Of a stretch of 64,000 bases of DNA, positions 44,205 to 55,799 are shown piece by piece. A program made the translations under genes and the position numbers. Origin of the DNA: Calliphora vicina (Eukaryota > Arthropoda > Insecta > Diptera > Calliphoridae); assembly GCF_958450345.1 (NCBI RefSeq), contig NC_088780.1:160624726-160688725 (forward strand). Reading direction: 5' to 3'. The notes below the pieces were generated by a model. It was not told where the DNA came from. It worked only from the letters and a program-made list of their open reading frames with translations, and made no database searches. How positions within the stretch are numbered: the stretch's first letter is position 1; the number at the start of each line of letters is the position of its first letter.

Positions 44205-45780
44205 ACGAATATCTAGTTAGTACTAAAATTAATATCATTGGTACCATCAAAAAATATTGTACTGAACTTAGTTCCACTGGCACTAAACATAATACCATTA
44301 GTATTAAATAGATTCCATTGGTACTAAAAGAAGTACCATTGGTATTAAGAAAGTCCCATTACTACTGGAAAAGTATCATTGGTACAAAATGTACTATTAG
44401 TTCTAAAAAGTACGTTTGGTACTAAAAAGTTAGTATTGGTACAAAAAAGGTACCATTGGTACTAAAAGTGGTACCATTGGTACTAAAAGTGGTACCATTG
44501 GTACTAAAAACGGTACCATTGGCACAAAAAAGTACCATTGGCACAAAAAAAGTACCATTGGTATAAAAAAAGTCCCGTTGATACTTAAAAAGTCCCATTA
44601 GTAGTGAAAAAGTACTATTGTTTTTAAAAAGTACCTTTGGTACTAAAAAAGTTACCATTGGCATAAAGAAGATACCATTGGCACAAAAAAAGTACCATTG
44701 GTATAAAAAAAGTCTCATTGATACTGAAACAGTACTATTGATACTTAAAAAGTATCATTGGTGCTGAAAAACTACTATTGTTTCTAAAAAGTACTATTGT
44801 TTCTAAAAAGTACCTTTGGTATTAAAAAAGTTACCATTGGCATAAAAAAGGTACCATTGGCACAAAAAAAGTACCATTGATACTAAACAAAGTACCATTG
44901 GTACTAAACAAAGTACCATTGGTACTAAACAAAGTACCATTGGTACTAAACAAAGTACCATTGGTACTAAACAAAGTACCATTGGTACTAAACAAAGTAC
45001 CATTGGTACTAAACAAAGTACCATTGGTACTAAACAAGGTACCATTGGTACTAAACAAAGTACCATTGGTACTAAACAAAGTACCATTGGTACTAAACAA
45101 AGTACCAATGGTACTAAACAAAGTACCATTGGTACTAAACAAAGTACCATTGGTACCAAAAAAAGTACCATTGGTACTAAACAAAGTACCATTGGTACTA
45201 AACAAAGTACCATTGGTACTAAACAAAGTACCATTGGTACTAAACATGTTACCATAGGTATCAAAAAAAGTACCATTGGTAGTTAAAAAGTACCATTGAT
45301 GCTAAATATTACCATTGCTTCTAAAAAGTACCTTTGGTACTAGAGAAGGTACCATTGGTACTAACTCTCATTCTTACTGAAAAAGTCCCATTGCTACAAA
45401 AAAGTACCATTGATACTAAAAAGTACCATTGAATCTTAAAAGTACCTTTGGTACTAAAAGTATACTATTGGTACTAAACAAAGTACCATTGGTACTAAAC
45501 AAAGTACCATTGATACTAAACAAAGTACCATTGATACTAAACAAAGTACCATTGGTACAAAAAAAGTACCATTGAGACCAATAAAGCACCTATGGTATTA
45601 GTACAATTGACAATAAAAAAGTAACATTTGTATTAAAAAGGTAATAACTAGTGTAAATGGTACTAGTACATTGGTACTAAAAATTTTTACCAAACAAATT
45701 TACCTTTAATACTAAAATAAGTACCAAAAAGTACCATTGGTACCAAATATGGTATAAGTAGTTATAAAAACTGTAGCATT
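44205..45780 (+). repeat. Second 21 bp GTAC array with degenerate flanks
   Basis: About 18 near-perfect copies of the same 21 bp unit between 44877 and 45257. Diverged copies on both sides (units losing or gaining A, spacing 17-24 bp) reach 44205 and 45780. The gradient from perfect core to degenerate edges is what unequal exchange produces. The 41.5 kb array is the same family, separated by 1.6 kb of unrelated DNA. Confidence 0.95.
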
Positions 45781-45789
45781 AATAAAAAT

Positions 45790-48130
45790 AAGAGTACAAC
45801 GCCACATATATTTCTTGTATGCGTAGCGTACCCAATGGTCAATAATTTTCAACACGATTTCTCATGTTTTAAAATAATTTTTTCAACTGCAAAGAAAATG
45901 CTACAAAAGTACTAAGCAAGTTTGTTTTCATACATATGTATTGTATTCTATTGAATTGCTCCCCCTTGTTCGATTGAAAAATTAATTAAGATTTTTGCTC
46001 ATGTTAAGTGTTTTATTTACAAAACCAATTAAGTAACAAAAATTCATAATTTGTTTTCGTTCGTTTTTATATTATTATTTGAGTCTATATGGATATGGTC
46101 ATACAATGATTTGTTTAATGTTCAATGAGAACACTGATTACAATATATGCCGAAAAATATATATAAACAAAACAGTAATTGCTAAAAATTTAGATCAGTG
46201 GTACAATTTTGTTGCTAGTGAAGTAAGTTAATAGAATTTGTGTAGTCAACATTTGATTAAGGCGATAAAAATTCAATTGTTTGACAGATTTTCTCTGGTT
46301 TTAATCGATAGAGTAACCATATTTTACTTATCAAGAGATTTAAAGAATTATTTTCCTTAATTTAAGTGATTTAAAATTTTAAATATGTACATCAATTTCT
46401 TTAAATTTGTTTTATATTAAACTAAGTACTCTTAAGTTAAACTTTAAAAACTGTTTACTAATATATTTCTCTGTATAATTTTATTTCTTTTCATATATTT
46501 TCTGCAAAAACATTTGCTTGTGACCTTCAACATTTTACTCTGTCTGGATTAAATATTACATCATAAATAAATAAATAATTATTCAAATGTAGGTAAGTAA
46601 CAACAATGAAAATTATTGTATGTAATTGAAAATTTAAAATGTATTTGTGATGCTGTTTAAAGACAATTTATTAGGAACTTCATACTATTATTAACAATAT
46701 TATGATGTATTAAAATAAATTTTGTTTTGTCAGCTTGTTTTCATTCCACTAAGTGACTTTTAAAGATGTTTGCATAAATTCTAGTTTTGATTTAAAATGT
46801 TCCCAACCACTTAATTTTCTACCCTTACTAAAGTTGACTCATTTGAAATTTTTTCATTTTAATTATTTAAAATCTTTACAAATTAATGCTTTTAACTATA
46901 ATTAGCTTATTTATGGTTTTCAATTTAATTTTTAATGTGACCAACAAAAGTTGTCTCTTGTCTGTGCAGACTCTGTTCAATCAATCTGCCGGGCTTCTTG
47001 ACTCTGCTTGCTACATGTTTTTCTAATTAGTAGTTTTTCTCTATGATGATAAAATTATCATGTTTTTCTTTAAAATTTTATAAAAACACACTCGTTTACA
47101 ATTTTCTTTTACAATATGAATTCTATTTTTGGGTTCAAGAAGCACTATTTTTGTAAATTCAGTGTATTACTAGAAAAACATTTCGGCTATTTTTCCCCAT
47201 ATGTTGCATTCACACAACAATTGGGGTGAATAACATTCACACTGCCACACACACTCACTCTAACAGTGACGTCAAGGAAGCAAGCAACAACATCTCGAGA
47301 TATACAGATATGTATGTAGATAGTGGGTCTTTCTTTAAAAATAAAAATACTATGAACTAAATTTAAATTTGAAAAACAAAATTTTAAATTAACGTTAAAA
47401 ATATTGCGTAAAAAAATATATATTTTGCTTTAAATTGACAACATGCCAAGTGAATTTTTTTTTTTATCTGTTCTTTTTCACTTTCTGTTTGAAATCTTGT
47501 ACAAATGTCTTTGTTACACAAACCAAAATAAAAGATAGAAGATTATAAAAAAAAATAAAACAAATACGTTTTCAAGTGGCATTAAAAAATTATTTTTTCA
47601 TTTTCTACAGGGGGCACTTAAGTTAAATATTTACTTAGCGAAATATGTATACAAAACAACCATCATACATTTTTGATTAAGAAATAGGAAAATGAGAAAA
47701 AAAACCACACATCCCTCTGAATTTATCAGTAGCAGTGAAACACATTCCTCGATCAACGTCAAACGTAAAATCACAATGACACATAAGAAAAACCCCTGAG
47801 TAGATTTTTTTTTTGTTTTTATTTTGACAACATGAAAACAAATAAAAAAAATGCCGAAAAATATTTGTACTTATTTATGATTTTGCTTTCTTTTTTTAAA
47901 AAGATTTAATGATTTACGATTATTATCAAAAAAATCCATTTTTTTTTTTTTTAAATTTCTCACATTTTAATAATAATAATTTTTTTATTCTAACGGCATA
48001 GGGGATTTTATAGTGTTTAAATCGCTGTTGTCAAGTTTATTTCTTTTTAAAAAAATATCCAATTTTCCTCCATTAACTCAGTTAAAAAATAATTTGAAAA
48101 TTTGAAAAAAAGATTGCTAGTGTTTTAAGT
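45790..48130. other. AT-rich stretch; one palindromic CRE-type site
   Basis: No gene recognised. TGACGTCA at 47267-47274 is a perfect cAMP-response/ATF-type octamer within CACTCTAACAGTGACGTCAA. Otherwise simple sequence. Confidence 0.5.
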
Positions 48131-48139
48131 TGCCGTCTA

Positions 48140-48245
48140 TTTATTTAAAGCCCGGAGGGGGGAGGTAGGAAAAGGAAATTCCCACACTACCGAAATGAAA
48201 AATGTGTAATAAATTTTACTTCATTTAAACTCCCCCCCCGCCAAT
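48140..48245. other. G-run and C-run pair
   Basis: CCCGGAGGGGGGAGGTAGG (about 48151) and CTCCCCCCCCGCC (about 48230) lie 70-80 bp apart. Such runs are very unusual in this AT-rich DNA. They could pair as a hairpin, or the G-rich side could form a G-quadruplex. Confidence 0.5.
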
Positions 48246-48319
48246 GGTTGATCTGGATCCGTGCCTGATTTATATCCATTCTTGGGAAATATTAGAAATA
48301 TCTGTTCTTTGTCCCAAGT

Positions 48320-48720
48320 AGTTAAGATTAAGATTTCTTCAAACTTTTGGAAACTTGATTTTTTTTTGCAAAATCAAAATTGTTTTTTACTATTTTTTCC
48401 AAAATGGCCCTTAGGTCTTTTCCTTGAAGAGCTTTTGGGCCGCTTAGTGGGATGCGAGTTGGATATCTATCAAAATAAATGTTTTGTAGTAACTCAAGCC
48501 ATACAAATTTTTAACTATTTTTTCAAAATCAGAAACTTGGTTGTCTTTTTTATTTAAAATGTACCCTTAATTTAATTTTTTTTTTACTCAAAAGAAAGTA
48601 TGCGAAAGGATATTTTGTAACTCAAGACATAAAAGTTTTGACTTTTTTGTTTGCAAAATCTAAACCTTTTTTTATTTTTGCTATAAAGAAAGCTTTTCCT
48701 TTAAGACTTTTTTGATATAT
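48320..48720. repeat. Degenerate ~130-150 bp tandem repeats
   Basis: The pattern GTAACTCAAGMCATA, then TTTTTGACTATTTTTTC/TTTGCAAAATC, AAACTT, and CCTTWAGAGCTTTT recurs about three times (48330, 48490, 48615). The 98-codon frame at 48261-48557 lies within and beside it and is not recognisable. Confidence 0.45.
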
Positions 48721-48729
48721 TTTGATATT

Positions 48730-48962
48730 TAACCTGTGTTTTTATACACGTCTTTAAATTCGCAGAATTAAGATTATAATGTACAGAATATACAGCATTT
48801 TCAAGGCCAATTTATATACACTGCATTACCATCTAAAAAGCTCTATTTCTTCAATGATCTTCAAACTAGAATATTCGAATTTTAGAGCTTTCGATGTTAA
48901 TCATTTAGTCTTGCCATACTTACAAACAATTCTCAACTCAAAGCTTTTATTCAATGTCGGTT
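48730..48962 (-). mobile_element. Decayed LTR, first part (split by an insertion)
   Basis: GTTTTTATACACGTCTTTAA then ATTCGCAG, TATAATGTACA, AATATTCGAATT and AAAGCTTTTATTCAATG occur in the same order and orientation as in the LTR at 57458-58303, with many substitutions and deletions. Sequence homologous to the following LTR bases (CCACAGATATGTTA) resumes at 50230 and runs to about 50330. Confidence 0.55.
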
Positions 48963-50229
48963 TAGAAACTTTTTTTTTGGAAATAATTCGGTATCTCGGG
49001 AACTATTGGAGATATTATTACAAAATTTCACATGGTTAGAGCTGAGGAGTTTTTGAGTTGAATTACATTTGTTCAGCTTCCTAGGGGTAATACGGGCCAG
49101 TTTGTGCCCGCTCAAAGTTGGTCACCTCGGGTCTCAAAATTTTTAAAAAATCCCCAAAAATTCATTTATGATCCGAATGAGCTGAAATTTAAAATATAAA
49201 TAGTCCTTGAGAAGATCTACAAAAAATACGCTTACATGTGTATGTTATCTCCTTCAGTTGAAGAAATATTTAGGTTTATTTATTTTTTTTTTTTTTAATT
49301 TTGCTCGATTTTTTTTTTGTTTTTTAGATATGGCGGCCCTACCGAGGGTCGAATTTTTTTCTTCAAAATATCAGCTATATTGGCAATAAAATTCTAAATA
49401 AAATAAAAAAAACATAGTAACAGTTATCTCGTCCGTGTAAAATGTTACACGCATCCAAAGTTGGAACATGTAAAATGGGCCTAATTTTTTTACGATTTTC
49501 CCTAAAAAAGTCCCTATATTTTTTCTTTTGTAGAAACAAATTTTCTTTGGGACTATATACAATTTTTATATGTTCCGGAAAGAAAACTTAATGCAAAAGC
49601 ATGTAAAGTAAAATTGGGCTCACTTAAGCGGACACAGTATCCCCCAGACCTATCCAAACTTGGACAATTTTAAAAAAAATATTTAGGTTTCAGTAAAAAA
49701 TTCTAAAAAGGCAAAGCACCGATCCTCGAAAAAGTTCCGTATTTGTATAACCCTATATGTTGTTTAAATACTTAGAAAGTTGTTTTACTATCACACTGTA
49801 AATAGCGTCACAGTAGGCACTTTTCTAAAAAAAACTCAGTTTTTGGAACACATTTTCCCCGTTTTAGGAATTTCGGTATTTGAAAATAAAAAATGTAAAA
49901 AATTATAATGTCATTAATTTAAGGACATTTGAATCTAAATTAGTTCCCAATTTTGTTATGATATCTTTAACTGTTAAAATTTTACATTAAATCAAATTTT
50001 ATATTTTTATTCGTGGAAAATCACCATATGAAAGTTTTTTTAGTTTTAAAGGTAAATGAAGTCCCAAAATTTTATAAAATTATTTAATTTTACTATAATA
50101 TCAATTCTGAGGTCATAATGTTTTCAACAGTATCAAATACTTATATAAAAAGCCTTTATTTACTCCTCAGAAGTTCCACAAACCTTGCCCGCTTTGACAA
50201 ATTTGTACGTTTTTTCATATACATGTCGT
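48963..50229. mobile_element. 1.27 kb insertion splitting the decayed LTR
   Basis: It lies between the two LTR homologous parts. It carries GGGGTAATACGGGCCAGTTT then GTGCCCGCTC near 49085, and ACAAACCTTGCCCGCTTTGA near 50180. There is no coding sequence, no clear inverted ends and no target duplication. Its prose-like mix of AT-rich and GC-rich phrases resembles the large foldback at 20505-22945, but I found no direct homology. Confidence 0.4.
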
Positions 50230-50330
50230 ATGTTCCACAGATATGTTAAAGGTTGAGAAGCTCTGCTGTTTGAGAGGCATTATGCAACTTTAAAACAACC
50301 ATTAAAATCGTTATATTTGAACTCATATAT
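50230..50330 (-). mobile_element. Decayed LTR, second part
   Basis: CCACAGATATGTTA, GCATTATGCAACTTTAAAAC and CCATTAAAATCGTTATATTT then GAACTC match the outer end of the LTR at 57458-58303 (GCATTAGGCTACTTTTAAAT, CGTTAAAATCGTTATATTTG). The terminus itself is lost. Confidence 0.55.
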
Positions 50331-50335
50331 ACAGA

Positions 50336-50441
50336 AGATATGCCACAAAATTTTATGGTGATCGGTCGATAATTATTTATAGCTCCCATGTAGGGTTTCA
50401 TATGGTCAAGCTTGACTGACTATAGTTTCTTACTTGTTTCC
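50336..50441 (-). mobile_element. End fragment of a type-B DINE-like element
   Basis: ATGGTGATCGGTCGATAATT, TAGCTCCCATGTAGGG and CATATGGTCAAGCTTGACTG lead to TTTCTTACTTGT. These are the terminal phrases of the type-B family. Confidence 0.6.
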
Positions 50442-50449
50442 ATTTTTGA

Positions 50450-52015
50450 ATAACGAATTTTATAAGAAAAATATTTTTCTTAAAATGCATTTTCAATAAA
50501 GTATTCTTAAAAGTTGTTTATAAAAAATTTTGTTGTAAATAAAGTTTTACATACAAAGCTTTCTTATCAAATGAAATTCTCGTATAAAATCCATTCTGTA
50601 AATAAAGATTTTTGTTTAAAAAAAGGTTTTTTGTTAAAAAAAGGTTTCCTGTAAAAAAGCTTTTTTAATTACACTTTTTTCTCCTAATATACTTTATTAT
50701 GAAAAGCTTTTTTGGGTGAAACCTTTACCTAAACGTGAATTCTAAAAAAATTAGTTGAGTGGTTCATAGCTAACGATCATTGTTTATAGATTTTGATTGA
50801 CCTTCAAAGAAATTAATCACGCCTGTTCTCAACAAAAATTTAATTATTTTTTGTAACTTTTTGTTACACTGCTCTAAGGTCTTTAGCAATTGCCTATAAT
50901 TAAACATTAAAAATGAGAACACACACATTCATTTGCTTTAAAAAATATTGGCAAGAAATGCAATGTTTAACACTTGCCAGTGTCAATTTGTCAACGCACT
51001 TAATGCCAAAGTAATGAGCAGTTTTTAAGATAAAAATAATTGGTCCTTCGAATTTCAAAAATAGCTTATTTCAATCAGTTTTCTAAAATTAAAACTCATA
51101 TCATTTCATCGATTCTGAAGAGGAAAGAATTGAAAGTTAACCAGACGTTTTCTTAGGAGGACCAAATGTATTGCAGGGCACTATACTAAAGTAAGTGGTG
51201 TGTTCTTTTTATACATTTCATACCAATTTTTTCAAGGAAGTTCTATTGCAATCAAATTTTTCCAGCTTTAAAACCACTCATGGCTAATTAAATGTCAAAA
51301 ACTTGAAAATTATCAATTTAACAACAATTTTTCAACATTACACAGAATACTAAATACTACCCAAATATAATACCAATACCCTCAGTCATTTATCATGTAG
51401 AATCTTAAAAAAAAATAAATGTTTTAAAATCATTTAAAGTCTTAGTGGACTAGATGAAAATGGCTCAATTATGATTATGGAACGTTTTTTTTTATGTGGT
51501 TGGTTTGCTTTTTTTCATATTCTGGCTCAAATTATACTTCATGACACGTACACATACCAAAAATAAAAAAAAAATAAATAGAAGAAATATATATGTACAA
51601 TAATAAAAACACAACAACTACAGTTTAGACACTCACTCGTTTTCTCATACCATCATAGAAACCAATTGTAGTCAGTGTCAGAGGCAGTAAACTGTAACAG
51701 TAACAGTGTTTGGCAAGCAAGTGAGAAAAACCACTTCAATGATAATGGACTTTTAGTCAATGTTCTCTGTTATCCCAGCAAAAACTTGACCAAACATAAA
51801 AATCTATAGCATTAGTTAGTAAAATAAAATTTCATTCAAATTTAACTTCCAAAATGTTGTTTGGTAAGTGATTTTTGAAAATACGAGAAAAAGCTGTAAG
51901 CATACATTAATATCTGCCTTCTTGCACGCATATAACGTGTTCTTTACAAACAATGTTGCCCTAAAACCCTGAAAATATGCTACATGTTTCACCCACATTT
52001 TGATCAAAGCAGAGT
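50450..52015. other. AT-rich stretch without a recognisable gene
   Basis: 50450-50760 is a degenerate field of TTTTTTGTAAATAAAGTTTT-type phrases. A GTAAGT donor-like site near 51190 has stops upstream in all frames. Nothing else recognised. Confidence 0.5.
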
Positions 52016-52018
52016 AAA

Positions 52019-52612
52019 TGGGGAAGATATAATGCGTTTGTGCAGATGTTTATAACGCCCAAAAATATTAGTCTAACACCCACCTTAAAGTATACCGATC
52101 GACTTAGAATCACTTTCTGAGTCGATTAAACGATGCCCGTCCGTCCGTCTGGCTGGTTGTCTGTCCATGTAAACCTTGTGCGATAAAATTTGGTACATAT
52201 TATTTTTTCGGCCCATAAATGTTTAATTTATATAGGTATCAACACAAATTTCGCTCCAAATATGTATTATGTATACAAAATTCATGTCACCAAATTTTGT
52301 TACGATCGGTCATTAATTAGTCATAGCTTCCATATAGACCCGCTTCCGAAAATCATTTTAACGTGCATAAATCGCTTAAAAATGTTGGTATACACACAAA
52401 ATTCAACACAGTTAACTTTCATATAGACATAAATCACACGACCTAATTGCATGGTGAACGGTCCATAATTGGTCATAGCCCCCATATAAGACCCACTTCC
52501 GAAAATCACTCAAAAATACAAATTATTGAAATTTTAAAAGAAAAATGTTTTTGCACTTTTACTTAGTGTAGGGTATTATATGGTCGGGCTTGACCGAACA
52601 CATTATGAGGGT
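52019..52612 (-). mobile_element. DINE/Helentron-like element, type B
   Basis: GGGAAGATATAATGCGTTTG, AAAGTATACCGATCGACTTA and CCCGTCCGTCCGTCTGGCTG, then repeated CATAGCYYCCATATAGACCC / GAAAATCAYT blocks, ending TGGTCGGGCTTGACCGA. Slightly shortened at the hairpin end and internally deleted after CTTGTGCG compared with 54872-55612. Confidence 0.7.
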
Positions 52613-52629
52613 ATGGGGGTGGTAACCTT

Positions 52630-54120
52630 TAATAAATGGTACAAAATATTTTGGCAACATTTTGTGTCATAAAAGAAAACGCCATTATTTTTAGTCTTCT
52701 AGCTGTGTACAGAACTTGATTACCTTACCAATTACACAGATGTTGTTATAGCAACAATCAAAGTAATTTAGACAGTAGCAAATAAAATTTCTTCAAAGCT
52801 TTCGTTGGGTTATTTTTACATATTTCTACTCACATTTGTATCCATGACATAGAAATGAAATTGGTATTGTATATATTTTTCTAAATGTATTTGAAACTGT
52901 TGAGTTTGTATGTTTATCAACACACAAATTGCTCTTTCACCATAGTACCAATGCTAGTAACAATGGAAGTTGTTAACAGAAATTTCCTAAAGAATACTAA
53001 AGAAAAAAATCTAAGGAAACAAAATTAAATAAAAAATAATATTTTTTAGTAGTTAAAGTAATAAGTGAAAAAAGAAGACAAACAATGATGTATGCTTTGC
53101 TGGGGGGAAAACTAAATTTGGAAATATTTGCTAAAAATTTTAGAAAATAAATGAAGGTTTTAAAGCAGCACAAAATTGTGAAATTATATAAAATGTAATG
53201 AGATATTTTGTAGAAAATTACCATTTTATTACGTAAATGCATTTATTTTTATTTTCTAATAAAATATAAATATAAACTAGCTCTCGCAGCCTTTTTAAAA
53301 TAGCGATAAAAGCCAATAAAAATATAAAAAACAAAAAATGCAAAAAAAAACATAAGAATCATTGACATTCAAAAGAAAAATTTTAACTTTCATGGTTTTG
53401 GTTTTTTTCACTGTTTCGGGCATTTTTGTTTATTTTTTTTTTTGTGGCAGACAAATAAGAAGACATCTTCAAAACATCTCAACTTAAAATCTTAAACTAA
53501 TAAAAAAAATAAATAAATAAAAGAAAAAAGTGCAATGCACATCTTCAGCTATCAAGTTTGAATACTATATGCATGCTTCATGTTATTTTTTTAATATTTC
53601 TTTTTTTTTTGTTGGCTTTAGATGAAAAGTTCATAAATCAAATATAATTTTTATGAAAAAATTTTCAAAAAGTCATAGCACGGTAAGTGGTTTTTTTCAT
53701 ATATGAGCTCCCCGAGCTTTAAAGAAAGACCAACAACTTTAAGAAAGAAAAAAAAAAAAAACTGCCATGTTCACTTGTTAAATACACTTGACATATGAAA
53801 GTGTAGTTTTTTTTTTCTCACTCTTCATCATATTATGCTCTTGTAACTGTTGCACACATTAACACAATCTTGCTGAACCCCTCAGTTACCTTGTCTGTTG
53901 AGCCGCCAGAGGGTGTAAAACATTTTTGTCATATTTTATTTAGGTTTAAGGAAAATTCAAATATGTATGCATGTGAGAACTTTTTAAGAATGTTGGCCAA
54001 TAAAGGGGTAAAAGTTGAAAATAGTACCTTTTTTTTAAGAATTAAAAAAAATATATATTCTATGGAAGAAAGTTTATTAATAATAGTTGCACCAAAAACA
54101 TACAGGCTCTCATACAGCAA
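52630..54120. other. AT-rich stretch without a recognisable gene
   Basis: Contains an 87-codon frame (53870-54133) opening MLNPSVTLSVEPPEGVKHFC. Its first third is GC-richer, but the remainder is AT-rich and runs into the neighbouring repeat, so I do not call it a gene. Confidence 0.45.
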
Positions 54121-54129
54121 TTGGAGTCC

Positions 54130-54766
54130 ATAGTCTTCGCAAATACTTATAATTGTCAAATATACTCTTCTCACCTTCGTGATATATAAGTTTCTCATTC
54201 CGTTTGTAATTTCCACAATATAATTTTCTGACCCTATAAAGTATATATATTCTGGATCCTTATAGATAGCGGAATCGATTAAGCCATGTCCGTCTGTCTG
54301 TTGAAATGAATAACTTACATACACGATTCATACATCAATATCTCCGGAATTCTTCCGGCTCAGCTGATATTTAAAATCGATAAAATCGGTCTACAACTGG
54401 CTGAGATATAAGGAAAAAACCAGGACAACCTCGATTTTTTACCTCTTTTTGAAATATATCTGGATTACTAAATCATTAATATAGAAAATATGGATAGATA
54501 TTTCAAAGACTTCAGCAACGACGTATATAAACCATAGTAAGTTGGAACTACAATGAGTCAAAATCGGAAAACAAATTTTAACCCGATTTTTTTTTTCAAC
54601 AAAAGTTTTTTTTCGCCAAATATTAAAAAAAATAATTTTAAATTTAAAAAAAAAAAAAATTAAAAAACAATTCGAAAACATTTTATTTCTATAACATTGA
54701 AATAAAATTATTTTTGTTTACCTAAAAATATTTAAAATTTTTATTTTGAAGTCTCTTACTTGTTTT
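54130..54766 (-). mobile_element. DINE/Helentron-like element, type A
   Basis: ATACTCTTCTCACCTTCGTG (hairpin, decayed), TTTCTCATTCCGTTTGTAAT, GGATCCTTATAGATAGCGGA and CATGTCCGTCTGTCTGTTGA, through CGATTTTTTACCTC to GAAGTCTCTTACTTGTTTT. Confidence 0.65.
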
Positions 54767-54767
54767 A

Positions 54768-55775
54768 TCTATATCTGGATTATTAGGTTATTAATATAAA
54801 CAATATGTATAGCTAATGATAGATATTTCAAGGAACTTTACAATGATGTATATAACGCCATCAGGAAAAATATTTATACCCTACACCACCATAGTGGGGA
54901 GGGTATAATGCGTTTGTGCAGATGTTTGTAACGCTCAAAAATATTAGTCTAATACCCACCTTAGAGTATACCGATCGACTTAGATTCACTTTCTGATTCG
55001 ATTAAACGATGTCCGTCCGTCCATCTGGTTGGCTGGCTGTCCATGTAAACTTTGTGCGCAGAGTACAGGTCGCAATTTTGAAGATATTTCGATCACATTT
55101 GGTACATATTTCGGTCCAAGGACCAAGCCTATTGAATCTGGCTGAAATCGGTCCATTATTTCACCTAGCCCCCATACAAATGTCCTTCCGAAATTGGACT
55201 TTATCGGTCATAAATGTTTAATTTATAAATGTATCTCCACAAATTGCGCTCCAAATAAGTTTTATATACACAAAATTCATGTCACCAAATTTTGTTACGA
55301 TCGGTCCATAATTAGTCATAGCTCCCATATAGACCCGCTTCCGAAAATCACTTTAACGTGCATAAATCGCTTAAAAATGTTGGTATACTTACAAAATTCA
55401 ACATAGTAAACTTTCATATAGACGTAAATCTCACGACCCAATTTCATGGTGATCGGTCCATAAATGGTCATAACCCCCATATAAGGCCCACTTCCGAAAA
55501 TCACTCAAAAATATAAATTATTGAAATTTTAAAAGAAAAATGTATTTGCTCTTTTACTTAGTGTAGGGTATTATATGGTCGGGCTTGAACGACCATACTT
55601 TCGTACTTGTTTTTAACACGAATGTTTTTTTTTCACCAAAAAACCTTTGTTTTTTTAAATTTGTTGCAATAATAAATTATGAAACTAATGAAAAATAAAT
55701 TGAAATATAGTTAAAATTTGTATTTTTAAGTTTAAGTTGGTGAAGGGTATTTAAGATTCGGCGCAGCCCAATATT
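54768..55775. mobile_element. Type-A DINE-like element interrupted by a type-B element
   Basis: Type-A phrases (ATATCTGGATTATTAGGTTA, AATGATAGATATTTCAAGGA) run to 54870. They resume after 55612 with T-rich type-A sequence and end GGTGAAGGGTATTTAAGATT then CGGCGCAGCC. The intact type-B element lies between, so B inserted after A. Confidence 0.5.
54872..55612 (-). mobile_element. Full-length type-B DINE/Helentron-like element, ~740 bp
   Basis: Hairpin end ACCCTACACCACCATAGTGG then GGAGGGTATAATGCG. The interior has CCGATCGACTTAGATTCACT, GTCCGTCCGTCCATCTGG, GTGCGCAGAGTACAGGTCGC, and two partly repeated blocks with TACGATCGGTCCATAATTAG / GGTGATCGGTCCATAAATGG. The other end is TATGGTCGGGCTTGAACGAC then CATACTTTCGTACTTGTTTT. 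It is the longest of the B copies (others 37784, 52019, 50336) and can serve as reference. The 70-codon frames inside it are repeat shadows. Confidence 0.75.
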
Positions 55776-55799
55776 GCTCCCATATTTGTTGAAGTTGAA

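Noticed and set aside
44803..45276. Open frames of 126-157 codons on both strands
   Set aside because: The same artefact of the second 21 bp array.
51120..51200. Possible exon ending at a GTAAGT donor near 51190
   Set aside because: All three frames upstream contain stops close to the site.
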